A stretch of DNA of 64,000 nt from Hoeflea phototrophica DFL-43 (lineage in GTDB: Bacteria > Pseudomonadota > Alphaproteobacteria > Rhizobiales > Rhizobiaceae), in contig NZ_CM002917.1 in the NCBI RefSeq assembly GCF_000154705.2, forward strand, positions 62,001 to 126,000, in the 5' to 3' direction. The translations under genes were made by a program, and so were the position numbers. The notes beneath the pieces are model-generated. The model saw only the letters and a list, made by a program, of their open reading frames with translations. It made no database searches and was not told the DNA's origin. This document shows, piece by piece, positions 47,459 to 55,856 of this stretch (positions within the stretch are counted from its first letter, which is position 1; every line of letters begins with the position of its first letter).

Positions 47459-47923
47459 ATGAGCAAATCCAATGCACTCATCTTGCTGGCGTTTGTGGTG
47501 TTCACCGTGGCCGGTGGAAGTTTCATTGGCTATTTTTCCATTCCCGGCGCCTGGTATGCGGCCCTCAACAAGCCGGTCTTCAATCCGCCCAACTGGATTT
47601 TCGGCCCGGTCTGGACCGTGCTCTACATCCTCATCGGCATAGCCGGTGCCCGGGTCTGGCTCAATCACCGCCAAAGCCCCTTGCCAAAGCTGTGGTTTGC
47701 CCAGATGGCGCTGAACTTTGCCTGGCCTCTGGTGTTCTTCACGGCACAGCGCCCTGATCTGGCGCTGCCGGTGCTCATCGCCATGTTGATCGCGATCCTG
47801 GCGTTTATCGCGCTGGCCTGGCGCCGCGATCGCCCTGCGGCGCTGATGTTTATCCCCTATGCCGCCTGGGTCAGCTTTGCCGGACTTTTGAATGGCGCGA
47901 TCTGGTGGCTCAACCGGGGCTGA
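47459..47923 (+). CDS. tspO: TspO/MBR family tryptophan-rich sensory protein
   Basis: A 154-residue membrane protein with five predicted membrane helices, homologous to the mitochondrial benzodiazepine receptor. Characteristic features are AALNKPVFNPPNWIFGPVWTVLY near residues 38-60 and the C-terminal LMFIPYAAWVSFAGLLNGAIWWLNR. In Rhodobacter and Sinorhizobium, TspO binds porphyrins and influences tetrapyrrole efflux or oxygen-regulated genes. Here it lies 65 bases after the RsmB-type gene, with no tetrapyrrole gene close by. Confidence 0.93.
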   Translation: MSKSNALILLAFVVFTVAGGSFIGYFSIPGAWYAALNKPVFNPPNWIFGPVWTVLYILIGIAGARVWLNHRQSPLPKLWFAQMALNFAWPLVFFTAQRPDLALPVLIAMLIAILAFIALAWRRDRPAALMFIPYAAWVSFAGLLNGAIWWLNRG

Positions 47924-48017
47924 CCGGTTTGTGGGCCAGGGATCGCCTGTTTCACAAAGCGCTTGCGGTTTGCCGCGCTGCTTGGCACCTTCGCAACTGC
48001 GAAAAGAGGTGTTGCGC

Positions 48018-48467
48018 ATGATGGACAAACCGGACGAGAATTTCCGCAACCGCGTGGCATCGAGCTTTGCCCGGCAGGAGGTCATGCGCACCATCGGGGC
48101 GGAGCTTACCAAGGTGGATTACGGTGTCATCGAGATCGAAATGCCGTTTCGCGCTGATCTCACCCAACAGCATGGATTTCTCCATGCCGGAATTCTGTCC
48201 ACCGCGCTCGATTCGGCCTGTGGCTATGCGGCCCTGTCGGTCATGCCCCATGATGCGGCAGTGCTGACCATCGAATTCAAGATCAATCTGCTCTCGCCTG
48301 GCCGTGGTGACCGGTTCCTGTTTCGCGGTGAAGTGACCAAGCCGGGCAGCACCATCATTGTCACCGATGGCCGTGCCTATGCCGTGGCTGACGGGCCGGC
48401 GAAACTGATAGCATCGATGACGGGCAGCATGATGGTGGTCCGCGGACGTGAGGGGATTGAAGGATGA
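48018..48467 (+). CDS. PaaI-type hotdog thioesterase
   Basis: A 149-residue hotdog-fold protein. The family motif HGFLHAGILSTALDSACGYAAL, with the catalytic Asp, and a C-terminal strand pattern VTKPGSTIIVTDGRAYA fit PaaI/YdiI-like acyl-CoA thioesterases. The ATG at 48018 follows AGAGGTG; the frame runs open to 47892 but overlaps the TspO gene. Its stop overlaps the next start (ATGA), so it is coupled to the nucleosidase-like gene. Natural substrate unknown. Confidence 0.85.
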   Translation: MMDKPDENFRNRVASSFARQEVMRTIGAELTKVDYGVIEIEMPFRADLTQQHGFLHAGILSTALDSACGYAALSVMPHDAAVLTIEFKINLLSPGRGDRFLFRGEVTKPGSTIIVTDGRAYAVADGPAKLIASMTGSMMVVRGREGIEG

Positions 48468-49096
48468 CGGGCGAAATCAAACCGGCGGGAGACCGCCGCA
48501 TCTTGTACGTGATGGCGGCAGAAGCCGAATATGGCCAACATTTGAGGGCCCGTTTTGCGCCGCTGATCACCGGCGTGGGCCCGGTGGAAGCGGCGGTCGC
48601 GGTGTCCGCGCGCCTGGCGCAATGTGGCCCGGACCTGCCTGATTGCATCGTCTCGCTCGGCTCCGCCGGCTCCAACGTTCTTGAGCAGGCCGGCATCTAT
48701 CAGGTGTCTTCGGTGAGCTATCGCGACATGGATGCAAGACCGCTCGGTTTCGAGAAGGGGCGAACCCCGTTTCTGGATCTGCCTGCGGTTCTGCCGCTGC
48801 CGGTGATTGCCGATGATATCGCATCGGCCAGCCTTTCCACTGGGGCCAACATCGTCTCGGGTGCCGCCTATGATAGGATCGATGCCGAGATGGTGGATAT
48901 GGAAACATTCGCCGTGCTGCGCGCGGCAAGCCGTTTCGCAGTCCCCGTCCTCGGGCTGCGCGGCATCTCGGATGGCAAGTCCGAGCTCAATCACATCGAT
49001 GATTGGACCGAATATCTGCACATCATCGACGAAAAACTGGCGCAAGCGGTGGATCGCGTCGAGGCGGCGATTGCATCCGGCGCGGCTTTGGCTTAA
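48464..49096 (+). CDS. MTA/SAH nucleosidase-like phosphorylase-fold protein
   Basis: A 210-residue protein of the nucleoside phosphorylase/nucleosidase fold. The pattern LITGVGPVEAAVAVSARLAQ, CIVSLGSAGS (phosphate or ribose loop), and AEMVDMETFAVLRAASRF (ribose-binding Met-Glu pair) followed by GLRGISDGKSE (catalytic Asp) is that of 5'-methylthioadenosine/S-adenosylhomocysteine nucleosidase. It would cleave adenine from these by-products. The protein is slightly shorter than E. coli Pfs (232 residues). It is tightly placed between a thioesterase gene and guaA. Confidence 0.78.
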   Translation: MTGEIKPAGDRRILYVMAAEAEYGQHLRARFAPLITGVGPVEAAVAVSARLAQCGPDLPDCIVSLGSAGSNVLEQAGIYQVSSVSYRDMDARPLGFEKGRTPFLDLPAVLPLPVIADDIASASLSTGANIVSGAAYDRIDAEMVDMETFAVLRAASRFAVPVLGLRGISDGKSELNHIDDWTEYLHIIDEKLAQAVDRVEAAIASGAALA

Positions 49097-49105
49097 TCGC
49101 TCGCC

Positions 49106-50677
49106 ATGAACGAGATCCTCCACACCACCCATCCTGATTCCATCCTGATTATCGATTTCGGCAGTCAGGTGACACAGCTTATTGCCCGCCGGGTTCGCGA
49201 AGCCGGCGTGTATTGCGAGATTGTGCCGTTCCAGCTGGCCGATGACGGCTTTGCCCGGATGAAGCCGAAAGGTGTTATCTTTTCCGGCGGACCGGATTCG
49301 GTCACCCGCGAAGGCTCGCCGCGCGCACCGCAGGCAGTCTTCGAGTCCGGCGTGCCGATCCTTGCCATCTGCTACGGGCAACAGACGCTTTGTTTGCAGA
49401 TCGGTGGCCAGGTTGAGGGCGGTCATCACCGTGAATTCGGCCGAGCCGATGTTGAAATCCTCAAATCCAGTCCGCTGTTTGAAGGGATCTGGGAGGTCGG
49501 AAAGAAATACCCGGTCTGGATGAGCCATGGCGACCGTGTCACCGTGGCGCCGGAAGGTTTCGAGGTGATCGGCACATCGCCCAATGCGCCCTTTGCGATC
49601 TGCGTCAATGAAGCCAAGCGCTACTACACCACCATGTTTCACCCGGAAGTGGTGCATACGCCTGATGGCGCGAAACTCCTGTCGAATTTCGTGCACAAGA
49701 TCGTCGGTCTGAAATCCGATTGGTCGATGGCGGCCTACCGCGCTGAGATGGTCCAGAAGATCCGCGATCAGGTCGGGTCCGGAAAAGTCATCTGTGCGCT
49801 GTCGGGTGGGGTCGATTCCTCCGTTGCGGCCCTGCTGATCCACGAGGCGATCGGCGATCAGCTCAGCTGTATCCTGGTCGATCACGGGTTGATGCGCATG
49901 AACGAGGCCGCTGATGTGGTGGCGATGTTCCGCGAGCATTACAATCTCTCGCTCAAGCTGGTGGATGCGTCAGACCGCTTCATTTCCCAGCTTGAGGGCG
50001 AAGCCGACCCGGAAACCAAGCGCAAGACAATCGGCCGGCTGTTCATCGAGGTCTTCGAGGAAGAAGCGAAAAAGATTGGCGGTGCGGATTTCCTCGCCCA
50101 GGGCACGCTTTATCCCGATGTCATCGAAAGCGTTTCATTTTCTGGCGGTCCTTCGGTCACCATCAAGTCGCACCACAATGTCGGCGGTCTGCCCGAGCGC
50201 ATGAACATGCAGCTGGTCGAACCGTTGCGCGAACTGTTCAAGGATGAGGTCCGGGTGCTCGGCCGTGAACTCGGCCTGCCCGACAGCTTCATCGGCCGTC
50301 ATCCCTTCCCCGGCCCGGGTCTGGCGATCCGCTGCCCCGGCGGCATCACCCGTGAAAAGCTCGATATCCTGCGTCAGGCTGACGCCATCTATCTCGACGA
50401 GATCCGCAAGGCCGGACTCTACGACACCATCTGGCAGGCCTTTGCCGTGCTGTTGCCGGTTCAGACGGTCGGCGTGATGGGCGATGGCCGGACCTATGAA
50501 TTTGTCTGCGCCCTGCGCGCTGTGACCTCGGTCGACGGCATGACCGCGGATTTCTATCCCTATGACATGGATTTCCTTGGTAAGACCGCGACCCGGATCA
50601 TCAATGAGGTCAAGGGCATCAACCGCGTCGTGTACGACGTCACCTCCAAGCCCCCCGGCACCATCGAGTGGGAATAG
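49106..50677 (+). CDS. guaA: GMP synthase (glutamine-hydrolysing)
   Basis: A 523-residue enzyme converting XMP to GMP. The N-terminal class I glutamine amidotransferase domain has the nucleophile Cys89 in ILAICYGQQ and the His-Glu pair in FHPEVVHT. The ATP-pyrophosphatase domain has the P-loop [12 protein letters not shown], and the C-terminal dimer domain ends [18 protein letters not shown]. Length and motifs are standard. It begins 9 bases after the nucleosidase-like gene, and the whole run from the thioesterase on is one transcript. Confidence 0.98.
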   Translation: MNEILHTTHPDSILIIDFGSQVTQLIARRVREAGVYCEIVPFQLADDGFARMKPKGVIFSGGPDSVTREGSPRAPQAVFESGVPILAICYGQQTLCLQIGGQVEGGHHREFGRADVEILKSSPLFEGIWEVGKKYPVWMSHGDRVTVAPEGFEVIGTSPNAPFAICVNEAKRYYTTMFHPEVVHTPDGAKLLSNFVHKIVGLKSDWSMAAYRAEMVQKIRDQVGSGKVICALSGGVDSSVAALLIHEAIGDQLSCILVDHGLMRMNEAADVVAMFREHYNLSLKLVDASDRFISQLEGEADPETKRKTIGRLFIEVFEEEAKKIGGADFLAQGTLYPDVIESVSFSGGPSVTIKSHHNVGGLPERMNMQLVEPLRELFKDEVRVLGRELGLPDSFIGRHPFPGPGLAIRCPGGITREKLDILRQADAIYLDEIRKAGLYDTIWQAFAVLLPVQTVGVMGDGRTYEFVCALRAVTSVDGMTADFYPYDMDFLGKTATRIINEVKGINRVVYDVTSKPPGTIEWE

Positions 50678-50691
50678 CCCGGACGTGACAT

Positions 50692-50719
50692 TGCATTTCG
50701 ATCAATCGACCGAAATGCA
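50692..50719. terminator. Hairpin between convergent guaA and oiaX
   Basis: TGCATTTCG and CGAAATGCA form a perfect 9-base-pair stem with a 10-base loop just after guaA. It has no T-run, but its place between convergent genes suggests an mRNA end for one or both. Confidence 0.4.
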
Positions 50720-50755
50720 CCACTGATGCCGAGCCGGATACGGCACCGGTCAAGT

Positions 50756-52021
50756 TCACAAGTCTATTGAAGGTTTTTTGAATGTTTCCAATGCGCTTTT
50801 CAGTTCCGGCGCATTGGCGGCATACATTTCGATATCAACGCCTTCTTTGGCTGCAGCTGCAGCTTGTCTAAGCGCAATCACGCCGGCACCAATTCCGGAC
50901 GGATGGCTCATGATGCCGCCACCTGCGCAGAAGATGAAATCGTCATTTCCCAGCAACCGTCTTGCCGGGTCTATCTGCCAGACTGTCTGTCCGGATGAAT
51001 AGACCGGCATGGCGAGATGCTGAGGGCCGTCGCCCTCGCAGACCGGCTGTTGAACCGATCGTGCCGATTGGGCGACGACCTCATCGCTTTCCGTGAACTT
51101 GCTCGCCAGTCCGTTGACATGGAGATGGTCTGCACCCGCCAGCCGCCAGAGTTTCTGAAAGGCGGTGAAACTGATGCCGATATCGGGAGAACGGGAAAAA
51201 AGGCCCCACCCTGCACGGTGCCCATGGACAATCATCGGGCTGCGATCCCGCACTGCGCGAAGACCGGTAAGGCCAACGGAGTTCATGCAGACCATGGCGC
51301 ATATGCCATCATGTTCCTGCAACAGATCCAGATTGCGCCACATCTGGTCAATTTCATCGGTGATGTTGAACGCATACATCACCCTTTTGCCGGTTTTTTC
51401 CGCATGTAGATTGATGACCCTGGAGACGAGTTTCAGCCGTTCTTCGAAAGGGCAATGCGGGCCGTTTGCCTGCAGTTCATCGTCCTTGATGAAATCAATC
51501 CCGGCTTCGATAAGCGTTTGTACGAGCTCAGCCGTCTCGCTTGGGCTCAAACCGACACTGGGCTTGATGATGGTGCCGATGACTGGCCCTTCGTGACCTC
51601 CCATCAGTTCCCGTGTTCCATCTGCGCCGAACTGCGGCCCCGGATGGGCCAGGGCGAATTCCTTCGGCAAACCTATGTCCAAAAGGCGGATCGCAGAAAG
51701 CTCAGCCAGTTCAAACAGATTTCCGGCCAATGTCGAAAACAGGCTTGGGAGGGAGACGCCAAAATTGTCCAGCGACCAGCTGATGGTGACCGTCCCTCGT
51801 TCATATGCGGGGCCACTTTTGCGGCTGGGCAGCGAGGGGTTTGGTGACGAACCTGTAATGGTTAAGCTTTCAATGCGGGCTGCGGAGCGCTCGCGAAGCT
51901 CGTCTGTCTCAGCCGCCAATCGCGTAAAGGTGCCGGTGGATTGTTCACCAGCCAGAACCGTCGCGGCGTGGTCCACGCCCAACGGTGACTCGATGTCATA
52001 AGTTGCTGTAATCCGGTTCAT
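50756..52021 (-). CDS. oiaX: RuBisCO-like protein, 3-oxo-isoapionate-4-phosphate decarboxylase type
   Basis: A 421-residue form IV RuBisCO-like protein. The activating Lys and metal residues are present in FIKDDE (Lys179, Asp181, Glu182), with HGHRAGWG (His268, Arg269) and CAGGG (phosphate loop). The KPK motif of true RuBisCO is KPS here (Ser155), and loop 6 is shortened around NGLASKF, so it cannot be a CO2-fixing RuBisCO. Its ATGA overlap with a DUF1537 kinase gene, and the ApnO-type gene next door, match OiaX, which decarboxylates 3-oxo-isoapionate 4-phosphate to L-erythrulose 1-phosphate. Family certain; exact reaction inferred from context. Confidence 0.8.
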   Translation of the reverse strand: MNRITATYDIESPLGVDHAATVLAGEQSTGTFTRLAAETDELRERSAARIESLTITGSSPNPSLPSRKSGPAYERGTVTISWSLDNFGVSLPSLFSTLAGNLFELAELSAIRLLDIGLPKEFALAHPGPQFGADGTRELMGGHEGPVIGTIIKPSVGLSPSETAELVQTLIEAGIDFIKDDELQANGPHCPFEERLKLVSRVINLHAEKTGKRVMYAFNITDEIDQMWRNLDLLQEHDGICAMVCMNSVGLTGLRAVRDRSPMIVHGHRAGWGLFSRSPDIGISFTAFQKLWRLAGADHLHVNGLASKFTESDEVVAQSARSVQQPVCEGDGPQHLAMPVYSSGQTVWQIDPARRLLGNDDFIFCAGGGIMSHPSGIGAGVIALRQAAAAAKEGVDIEMYAANAPELKSALETFKKPSIDL

Positions 52022-53403
52022 CTTCGTCCTCCACCACTTCGGATCCAGCCGAAATAGTCCTTGCTTCCCATTTGCCCGCCTTTCAAGGCGAGCTCCAGTC
52101 CATCCATGGGGCCGTTCGCATGCGCCCTGAAAATCGAGGCGCCCGGTATGGTCGGTGCCAAGGCGGTCAGCGCAAAAATTCCCAATTGGCGGGTTGCGTG
52201 TCCCGAGGTGTCCCCGCCCGACACAACGGCTCGTCTTGTGCCGGTTCGAAGAAGTACGGTGTGAAGAACCCGCCCCAGCGCTTCGCCAATCATCTGGTTC
52301 GCTGATGACATGTCATGAGCTGAGTGAGCAACCGCCGATTTGAAGGCGTCGACTGCCGGATCATCGGGGCCTTCAGCCGTGTGAATGAGCGGATCCTTGT
52401 TTGCTGCAATGGCATTCAGTGCAGCAGCCACAGCGCGGTCGATTTCGCGTTCCACCGCTTCGGTGCCGCCACATGCGGCCGCGGCGTCGAACTCGATGGA
52501 GGCAAAGCCATTGGATTTGGACCAGGCTATCTGCTCTGCGGTCGTTGGCGACACGGATCCGGAAACCACGACCATGGGCTCTGCTTCGCCGATGCCTTCC
52601 GGAGCCTCAGCGACAGGTATCAGTCCGCTTTCCTGCCAATGGCGCACTAGGGCATATGTCACGCCCTGCGAGCCAACGACAAATGGATTGGTGTGCCGTT
52701 CATTCCAGATCAGGTGTCCCGCTGCGGATTCGGATGATGCATCCATGCAATCCAGGGTGATCAGTGTAATTCGATCGTCTCCGTCGGAAGGCAGCGAAGG
52801 ATAGGTGCCTGGACGTTTAGCCAACGCCTCCAGCGAAAGACAATGCACATCGAGCCGCTCAGACTGCTTTGCCACATGCCGCGCAACATCGGATTCATTC
52901 ATCGGTGTCACGGGATGGCGAGACATCACCGGATGCCGGTCCAACCGGTAGATCTCGTCGCCCATCCCCGCAAACAGGTGCCCGAAAGCCTGATAACGGC
53001 GCATCTGTGGCGCGGCGACCAGAAGCGGAACGGTCGTTGGCGAAAACAGATCATGCCCGATCTCGATTGCGCGCCCGATCGATCCGACCTCCGGTGAGGA
53101 GTCGAGTGTCGAACAGACCTTGTAGTGCACCAACAATGGTTTGAGGCGGCTCAACTTCGCAAAAACTGCCGGAAGTTCCGTGGCCATCCAACCGGGTGAT
53201 TGCGCCCGTGCGGTTGAAGCTACGCCAATCCCTTTCAGATCAGGAAAGCGTGCCAACTGCTCTTCAGTCGGGGCCTCAAGGAACAGCATTGAAGGCAGTC
53301 CGGCAAAGGCGAGAACCTCCATAACGGCAGATGCGCCGGTGAAGTCATCGCCATACCAGGCAATCAGTGGGCCATCAGGGAGCGTTTTGCTGGGAGCGTC
53401 CAT
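52018..53403 (-). CDS. oiaK: DUF1537 (four-carbon acid sugar) kinase, 3-oxo-isoapionate kinase type
   Basis: A 461-residue kinase of the DUF1537 family, which phosphorylates four- and five-carbon sugar acids. The N-terminal substrate domain begins IAWYGDDFTGASAVMEVLAF with the DD-x-TGA motif. The C-terminal nucleotide domain has VVSGGDTSG and KGGQMGSKDYF, both diagnostic. Its stop overlaps the start of the RuBisCO-like gene by four bases (ATGA), so the two act together, as in the known OiaK-OiaX pair: phosphorylation of 3-oxo-isoapionate, then decarboxylation. Divergent from apnO across 116 bases. Confidence 0.78.
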   Translation of the reverse strand: MDAPSKTLPDGPLIAWYGDDFTGASAVMEVLAFAGLPSMLFLEAPTEEQLARFPDLKGIGVASTARAQSPGWMATELPAVFAKLSRLKPLLVHYKVCSTLDSSPEVGSIGRAIEIGHDLFSPTTVPLLVAAPQMRRYQAFGHLFAGMGDEIYRLDRHPVMSRHPVTPMNESDVARHVAKQSERLDVHCLSLEALAKRPGTYPSLPSDGDDRITLITLDCMDASSESAAGHLIWNERHTNPFVVGSQGVTYALVRHWQESGLIPVAEAPEGIGEAEPMVVVSGSVSPTTAEQIAWSKSNGFASIEFDAAAACGGTEAVEREIDRAVAAALNAIAANKDPLIHTAEGPDDPAVDAFKSAVAHSAHDMSSANQMIGEALGRVLHTVLLRTGTRRAVVSGGDTSGHATRQLGIFALTALAPTIPGASIFRAHANGPMDGLELALKGGQMGSKDYFGWIRSGGGRR

Positions 53404-53437
53404 GTGAATTGGCCCAATTTCAAACCGTAGGGGGTTG

Positions 53438-53449
53438 ACACAATTGTGT
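53438..53449. promoter_or_regulatory. 12-base palindrome in the oiaK-apnO divergent promoter
   Basis: ACACAATTGTGT is a perfect palindrome overlapping a TTGACA (53435-53440) in the 116-base gap between divergent oiaK and apnO. The gap is AT-rich and also holds AATTGGCCCAATT near oiaK. It is a good candidate site for the nearby GntR-type regulator, but no second copy of the same 12 bases was found in the locus. Confidence 0.4.
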
Positions 53450-53519
53450 AATTAGTACCTCATTATACCAGTTGTCAATTGGCTCTTGTTTCTTTCGAAG
53501 CGCCTTTGGGAGGATTACA

Positions 53520-54350
53520 ATGACAAAGCTCGCCTTGTTTGGCGCTGGTGGAAAAATGGGCATGCGCCTGGGTGCGAACCTGGCAAAAGCACCTGATTTC
53601 GAGACATTGCACGTGGAAGTCTCAGACGAGGGGCGTGCCCGTGTTCGCGAGGCTTACGGCGTTGACTGTGTGGATACCGATGTTGCTCTCGACGGTGCAG
53701 ACATCATTGTCCTGGCCGTGCCTGATACCGCGATCGGCAAGGTTTCACACGCCATCATCGACAGGGTGAAGCCGGGCGCCATGGTGTTTGTTCTTGATGG
53801 CGCTGCTCCCTTTGCCGGCCATCTGCCCGAGCGAGCCGACATTACATATTTCGTATCTCATCCGTGCCATCCGCCGATCTGGAACGATGAAACGGAGATG
53901 GAAGCCAAGCGCGATTACTTCGGCGGTATCGCTGCCGCCCAGGGCATCGTCAACGTGTTGGTGCAGGGTCCGGAAGAAGATTATGAATTGGGCGAACGGG
54001 TCGGCAAGACCATTTATGCACCGGTTGTGCGCTCCCATCGCGTCACGCTGCAGCAATTCGCACTTCTGGAACCGGGCCTCTCGGAAACCGTCAATGGCTC
54101 TCTGATGAAAGTCCTGCGAATGGCCATGGATGAGGTTGTCAGGAAAGGCGTGCCCTACGATTGCGCCCGGGATTTCCTCCTTGGTCACATGAACATCATG
54201 GGTGCGGTGATGTTCGACCAGCATCAAGGTGTCTTTTCTGACGCCGCCAACAAGGCAATCGAGTTCGGAATTCCGGTGCTGATGAAAGATGACTGGATCC
54301 GCTGTTTTGACGACGACGAAATTGCAGCAAGCGTCGATCGGATCACCTGA
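53520..54350 (+). CDS. apnO: D-apionate oxidoisomerase-type dehydrogenase (ApnO-like)
   Basis: A 276-residue NAD(P)-dependent protein with an N-terminal Rossmann fold (LFGAGGKMGMRLGANL) and a phosphogluconate-dehydrogenase-like C-terminal domain (LEPGLSETVNGSLMKVLRMA, FLLGHMNIMGAV). Characterised ApnO proteins of this family convert D-apionate to 3-oxo-isoapionate, the substrate of OiaK and OiaX encoded divergently. GGGAGGA lies 7 bases before the ATG; a frame extending to 53472 is not supported. A decayed lactonase-like segment follows downstream. The assignment depends partly on these neighbours. Confidence 0.75.
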   Translation: MTKLALFGAGGKMGMRLGANLAKAPDFETLHVEVSDEGRARVREAYGVDCVDTDVALDGADIIVLAVPDTAIGKVSHAIIDRVKPGAMVFVLDGAAPFAGHLPERADITYFVSHPCHPPIWNDETEMEAKRDYFGGIAAAQGIVNVLVQGPEEDYELGERVGKTIYAPVVRSHRVTLQQFALLEPGLSETVNGSLMKVLRMAMDEVVRKGVPYDCARDFLLGHMNIMGAVMFDQHQGVFSDAANKAIEFGIPVLMKDDWIRCFDDDEIAASVDRIT

Positions 54351-54770
54351 GCCAACTCTTTTCGCATATTGTCAGTCCTGAAGCGCGGTTCACTATGTAC
54401 CCATTGTGACCGGGGCTTTATTTGATTTTGGGTTCGGCCGCAGCAAGTCCCACAATGGCTGGTCCAATTGTCTGCATGGCTCAATTCCAAAACCGGATGA
54501 CCCTGTATCTTTTTGCAGCTCAATGGGGGGCTGCAGCTTGGATGGCCAATGTTGGCAGGTTTCAGACACCAGTTCCCAAAGCCTCGGGACAGTCTTTTCA
54601 TGTCTGGCCGTGGAGTGTCCTCGACATTTGTCGCTTCTGCGCTCGCAGGCTTGGCGCGTCGAGCCAGGATAGGGGCGCCGGTGGCAGGGAACTGCACAGC
54701 GAGATCTGGAAAGCGCTTGAGGACATTTTGGTTGGCATGGTCAGTTTTTTCCCGAGTTCAACCGAAAGTG
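54351..54770. other. Non-coding or decayed stretch after apnO
   Basis: Open frames exist on both strands (for example 54422-54937 plus and 54224-54697 minus), but none starts with a ribosome site, has recognisable domains or shows even codon use; they overlap one another. I read this as decayed DNA belonging to the lactonase-like remnant that follows. Confidence 0.45.
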
Positions 54771-54989
54771 TTCCCCAGCGGAGATATCGGATTTTGCCAG
54801 CCATGGCCTTTGGTCGGCACCTTGAAGCAGCTGGCCTTGGCCGCGGGGGAACCGGTGCTTTCAATCCGGCAAGAGAACGGCTTGGCACGGCTTCATGTTG
54901 GAGAAGCAGAATTTGTGGTGAACCTGACCGGAGTTGAGCGTTCTGGGCTTGGACCCTATGAATGGCAGGCAAAAATCAAACAGGCTTAG
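54771..54989 (+). pseudogene. C-terminal remnant of a lactonase- or glycosidase-like gene
   Basis: About 70 residues ending in a TAG read like the last part of a TIM-barrel hydrolase with a C-terminal beta domain: DIGFCQPWPLVGTLKQLAL, GEPVLSIRQENGLARLHVG, EFVVNLTGVERSGLGPYE. The NLTG plus GPYE ending is typical of such C-terminal domains. No start and no catalytic part exist upstream. In apionate loci the gene found here would be the D-apionate lactonase apnL, so I suspect an apnL relic. The stop overlaps the convergent GntR gene. The identity is a guess from pattern and context. Confidence 0.4.
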
Positions 54990-55711
54990 CGTTTGCCGGC
55001 TGAAATGAAGCTGGATTGTGAACGATTGAGATGTGCTTCCATAGCCCGAACGGCGCCTTCGGAATCATTGGATTTGAGAAAGCTCAAGATGGTTGCATGC
55101 TCGCCGAGTGTCGTTTCCTCGCGGCCAGGCCATATCAGTAGCGAAGAGTGATACTCAAACAGCCATGTCAGCATCATCTCGGTAATCGAATAGATGAGAG
55201 GATTTGTGGTGATGGATGCAATGCGTGTGTGAAAGGCAATATCGGCCTTCATAAACGCTTCCGGGCTTTTAATTTGTGAGCGCTGATCTTCGATCAGCTT
55301 GGCCAGTTCCGCAGCATCCTTGGAGGTACATTTCTGGGCTGCTATCTTGATCGTGCCAAGTTCAAGAATGTGCCGGACTTGTTTGAGGTAGTCGATATTG
55401 GCCGGCTCGCTGGAAAGCAGCAGCTTTGCGATGTCGTCTAGCTGATTGAAAGCCAGGCCAGCGGTGAGGGCGTTTACACGGCTGCGCCCGCCATGTGTGA
55501 TCGTGATCAGTCCCTTGCTCTGCATTGATTGCAATGCTTCGCGCACTGCCGGACGGCCGACACCGAAGAGCTCCATCAGATCGCGTTCGGAGGGAACGGT
55601 GTCTCCGGCTGCAAGTTCTCCACTCGCAAGCATCTCACGAAGGCGTTCAAAAACCTGGTCAGACAGTTTAAGACGGACAATCTTGCTGTCTGCGGCATTG
55701 GTTTTGTTCAT
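54986..55711 (-). CDS. GntR family regulator with FCD domain (FadR type)
   Basis: A 241-residue transcription factor. The N-terminal winged helix has the GntR signature VFERLREMLASGELAAGDTV, PSERDLMELFGVGRPAVREAL and a wing LITITHGGRSRV. The C-terminal FCD ligand domain carries the metal-binding His pattern (ADIAFHTRIA, the ARMLTW-like helix and LGEHATIL, then MEAHLNR). It would bind a sugar acid or pathway intermediate and lift repression. It stands in the centre of the locus and probably controls both arms. Upstream is a spaced inverted repeat, a possible own operator. Confidence 0.92.
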   Translation of the reverse strand: MNKTNAADSKIVRLKLSDQVFERLREMLASGELAAGDTVPSERDLMELFGVGRPAVREALQSMQSKGLITITHGGRSRVNALTAGLAFNQLDDIAKLLLSSEPANIDYLKQVRHILELGTIKIAAQKCTSKDAAELAKLIEDQRSQIKSPEAFMKADIAFHTRIASITTNPLIYSITEMMLTWLFEYHSSLLIWPGREETTLGEHATILSFLKSNDSEGAVRAMEAHLNRSQSSFISAGKR

Positions 55712-55751
55712 ATCAAACTGCTTTCCGTTCGGCGCAGATTGGCCAAAAGCT

Positions 55752-55778
55752 CAACTTATCAACAGATGCTACAAGTTG
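55752..55778. promoter_or_regulatory. Spaced inverted repeat upstream of the GntR gene
   Basis: CAACTTAT and ACAAGTTG form inverted half-sites (7 of 8 matching) with 11 bases between, 41 bases before the GntR start. This could be an autoregulatory operator. I found no clear second copy at the other promoters of the locus. Confidence 0.3.
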
Positions 55779-55856
55779 ATCAAAAAAGCAAGAATCCGAA
55801 CAGGTCAGATGAGTTGCGAGTTGTGCGTCTGGCGCCCAATCGTGTTCTGAACCGGA

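Noticed and set aside
48377-49939. 520-residue minus-strand open frame over the nucleosidase-like gene and guaA
   Set aside because: It spans two real genes on the other strand and has no family features.
50756-52021. True CO2-fixing RuBisCO
   Set aside because: The KPK lysine is replaced by serine, loop 6 is shortened, and no phosphoribulokinase or small subunit is nearby.
54224-54697. 157-residue minus-strand open frame overlapping apnO and the gap
   Set aside because: It overlaps the clear apnO gene, has no ribosome site and no recognisable motif; likely by chance.
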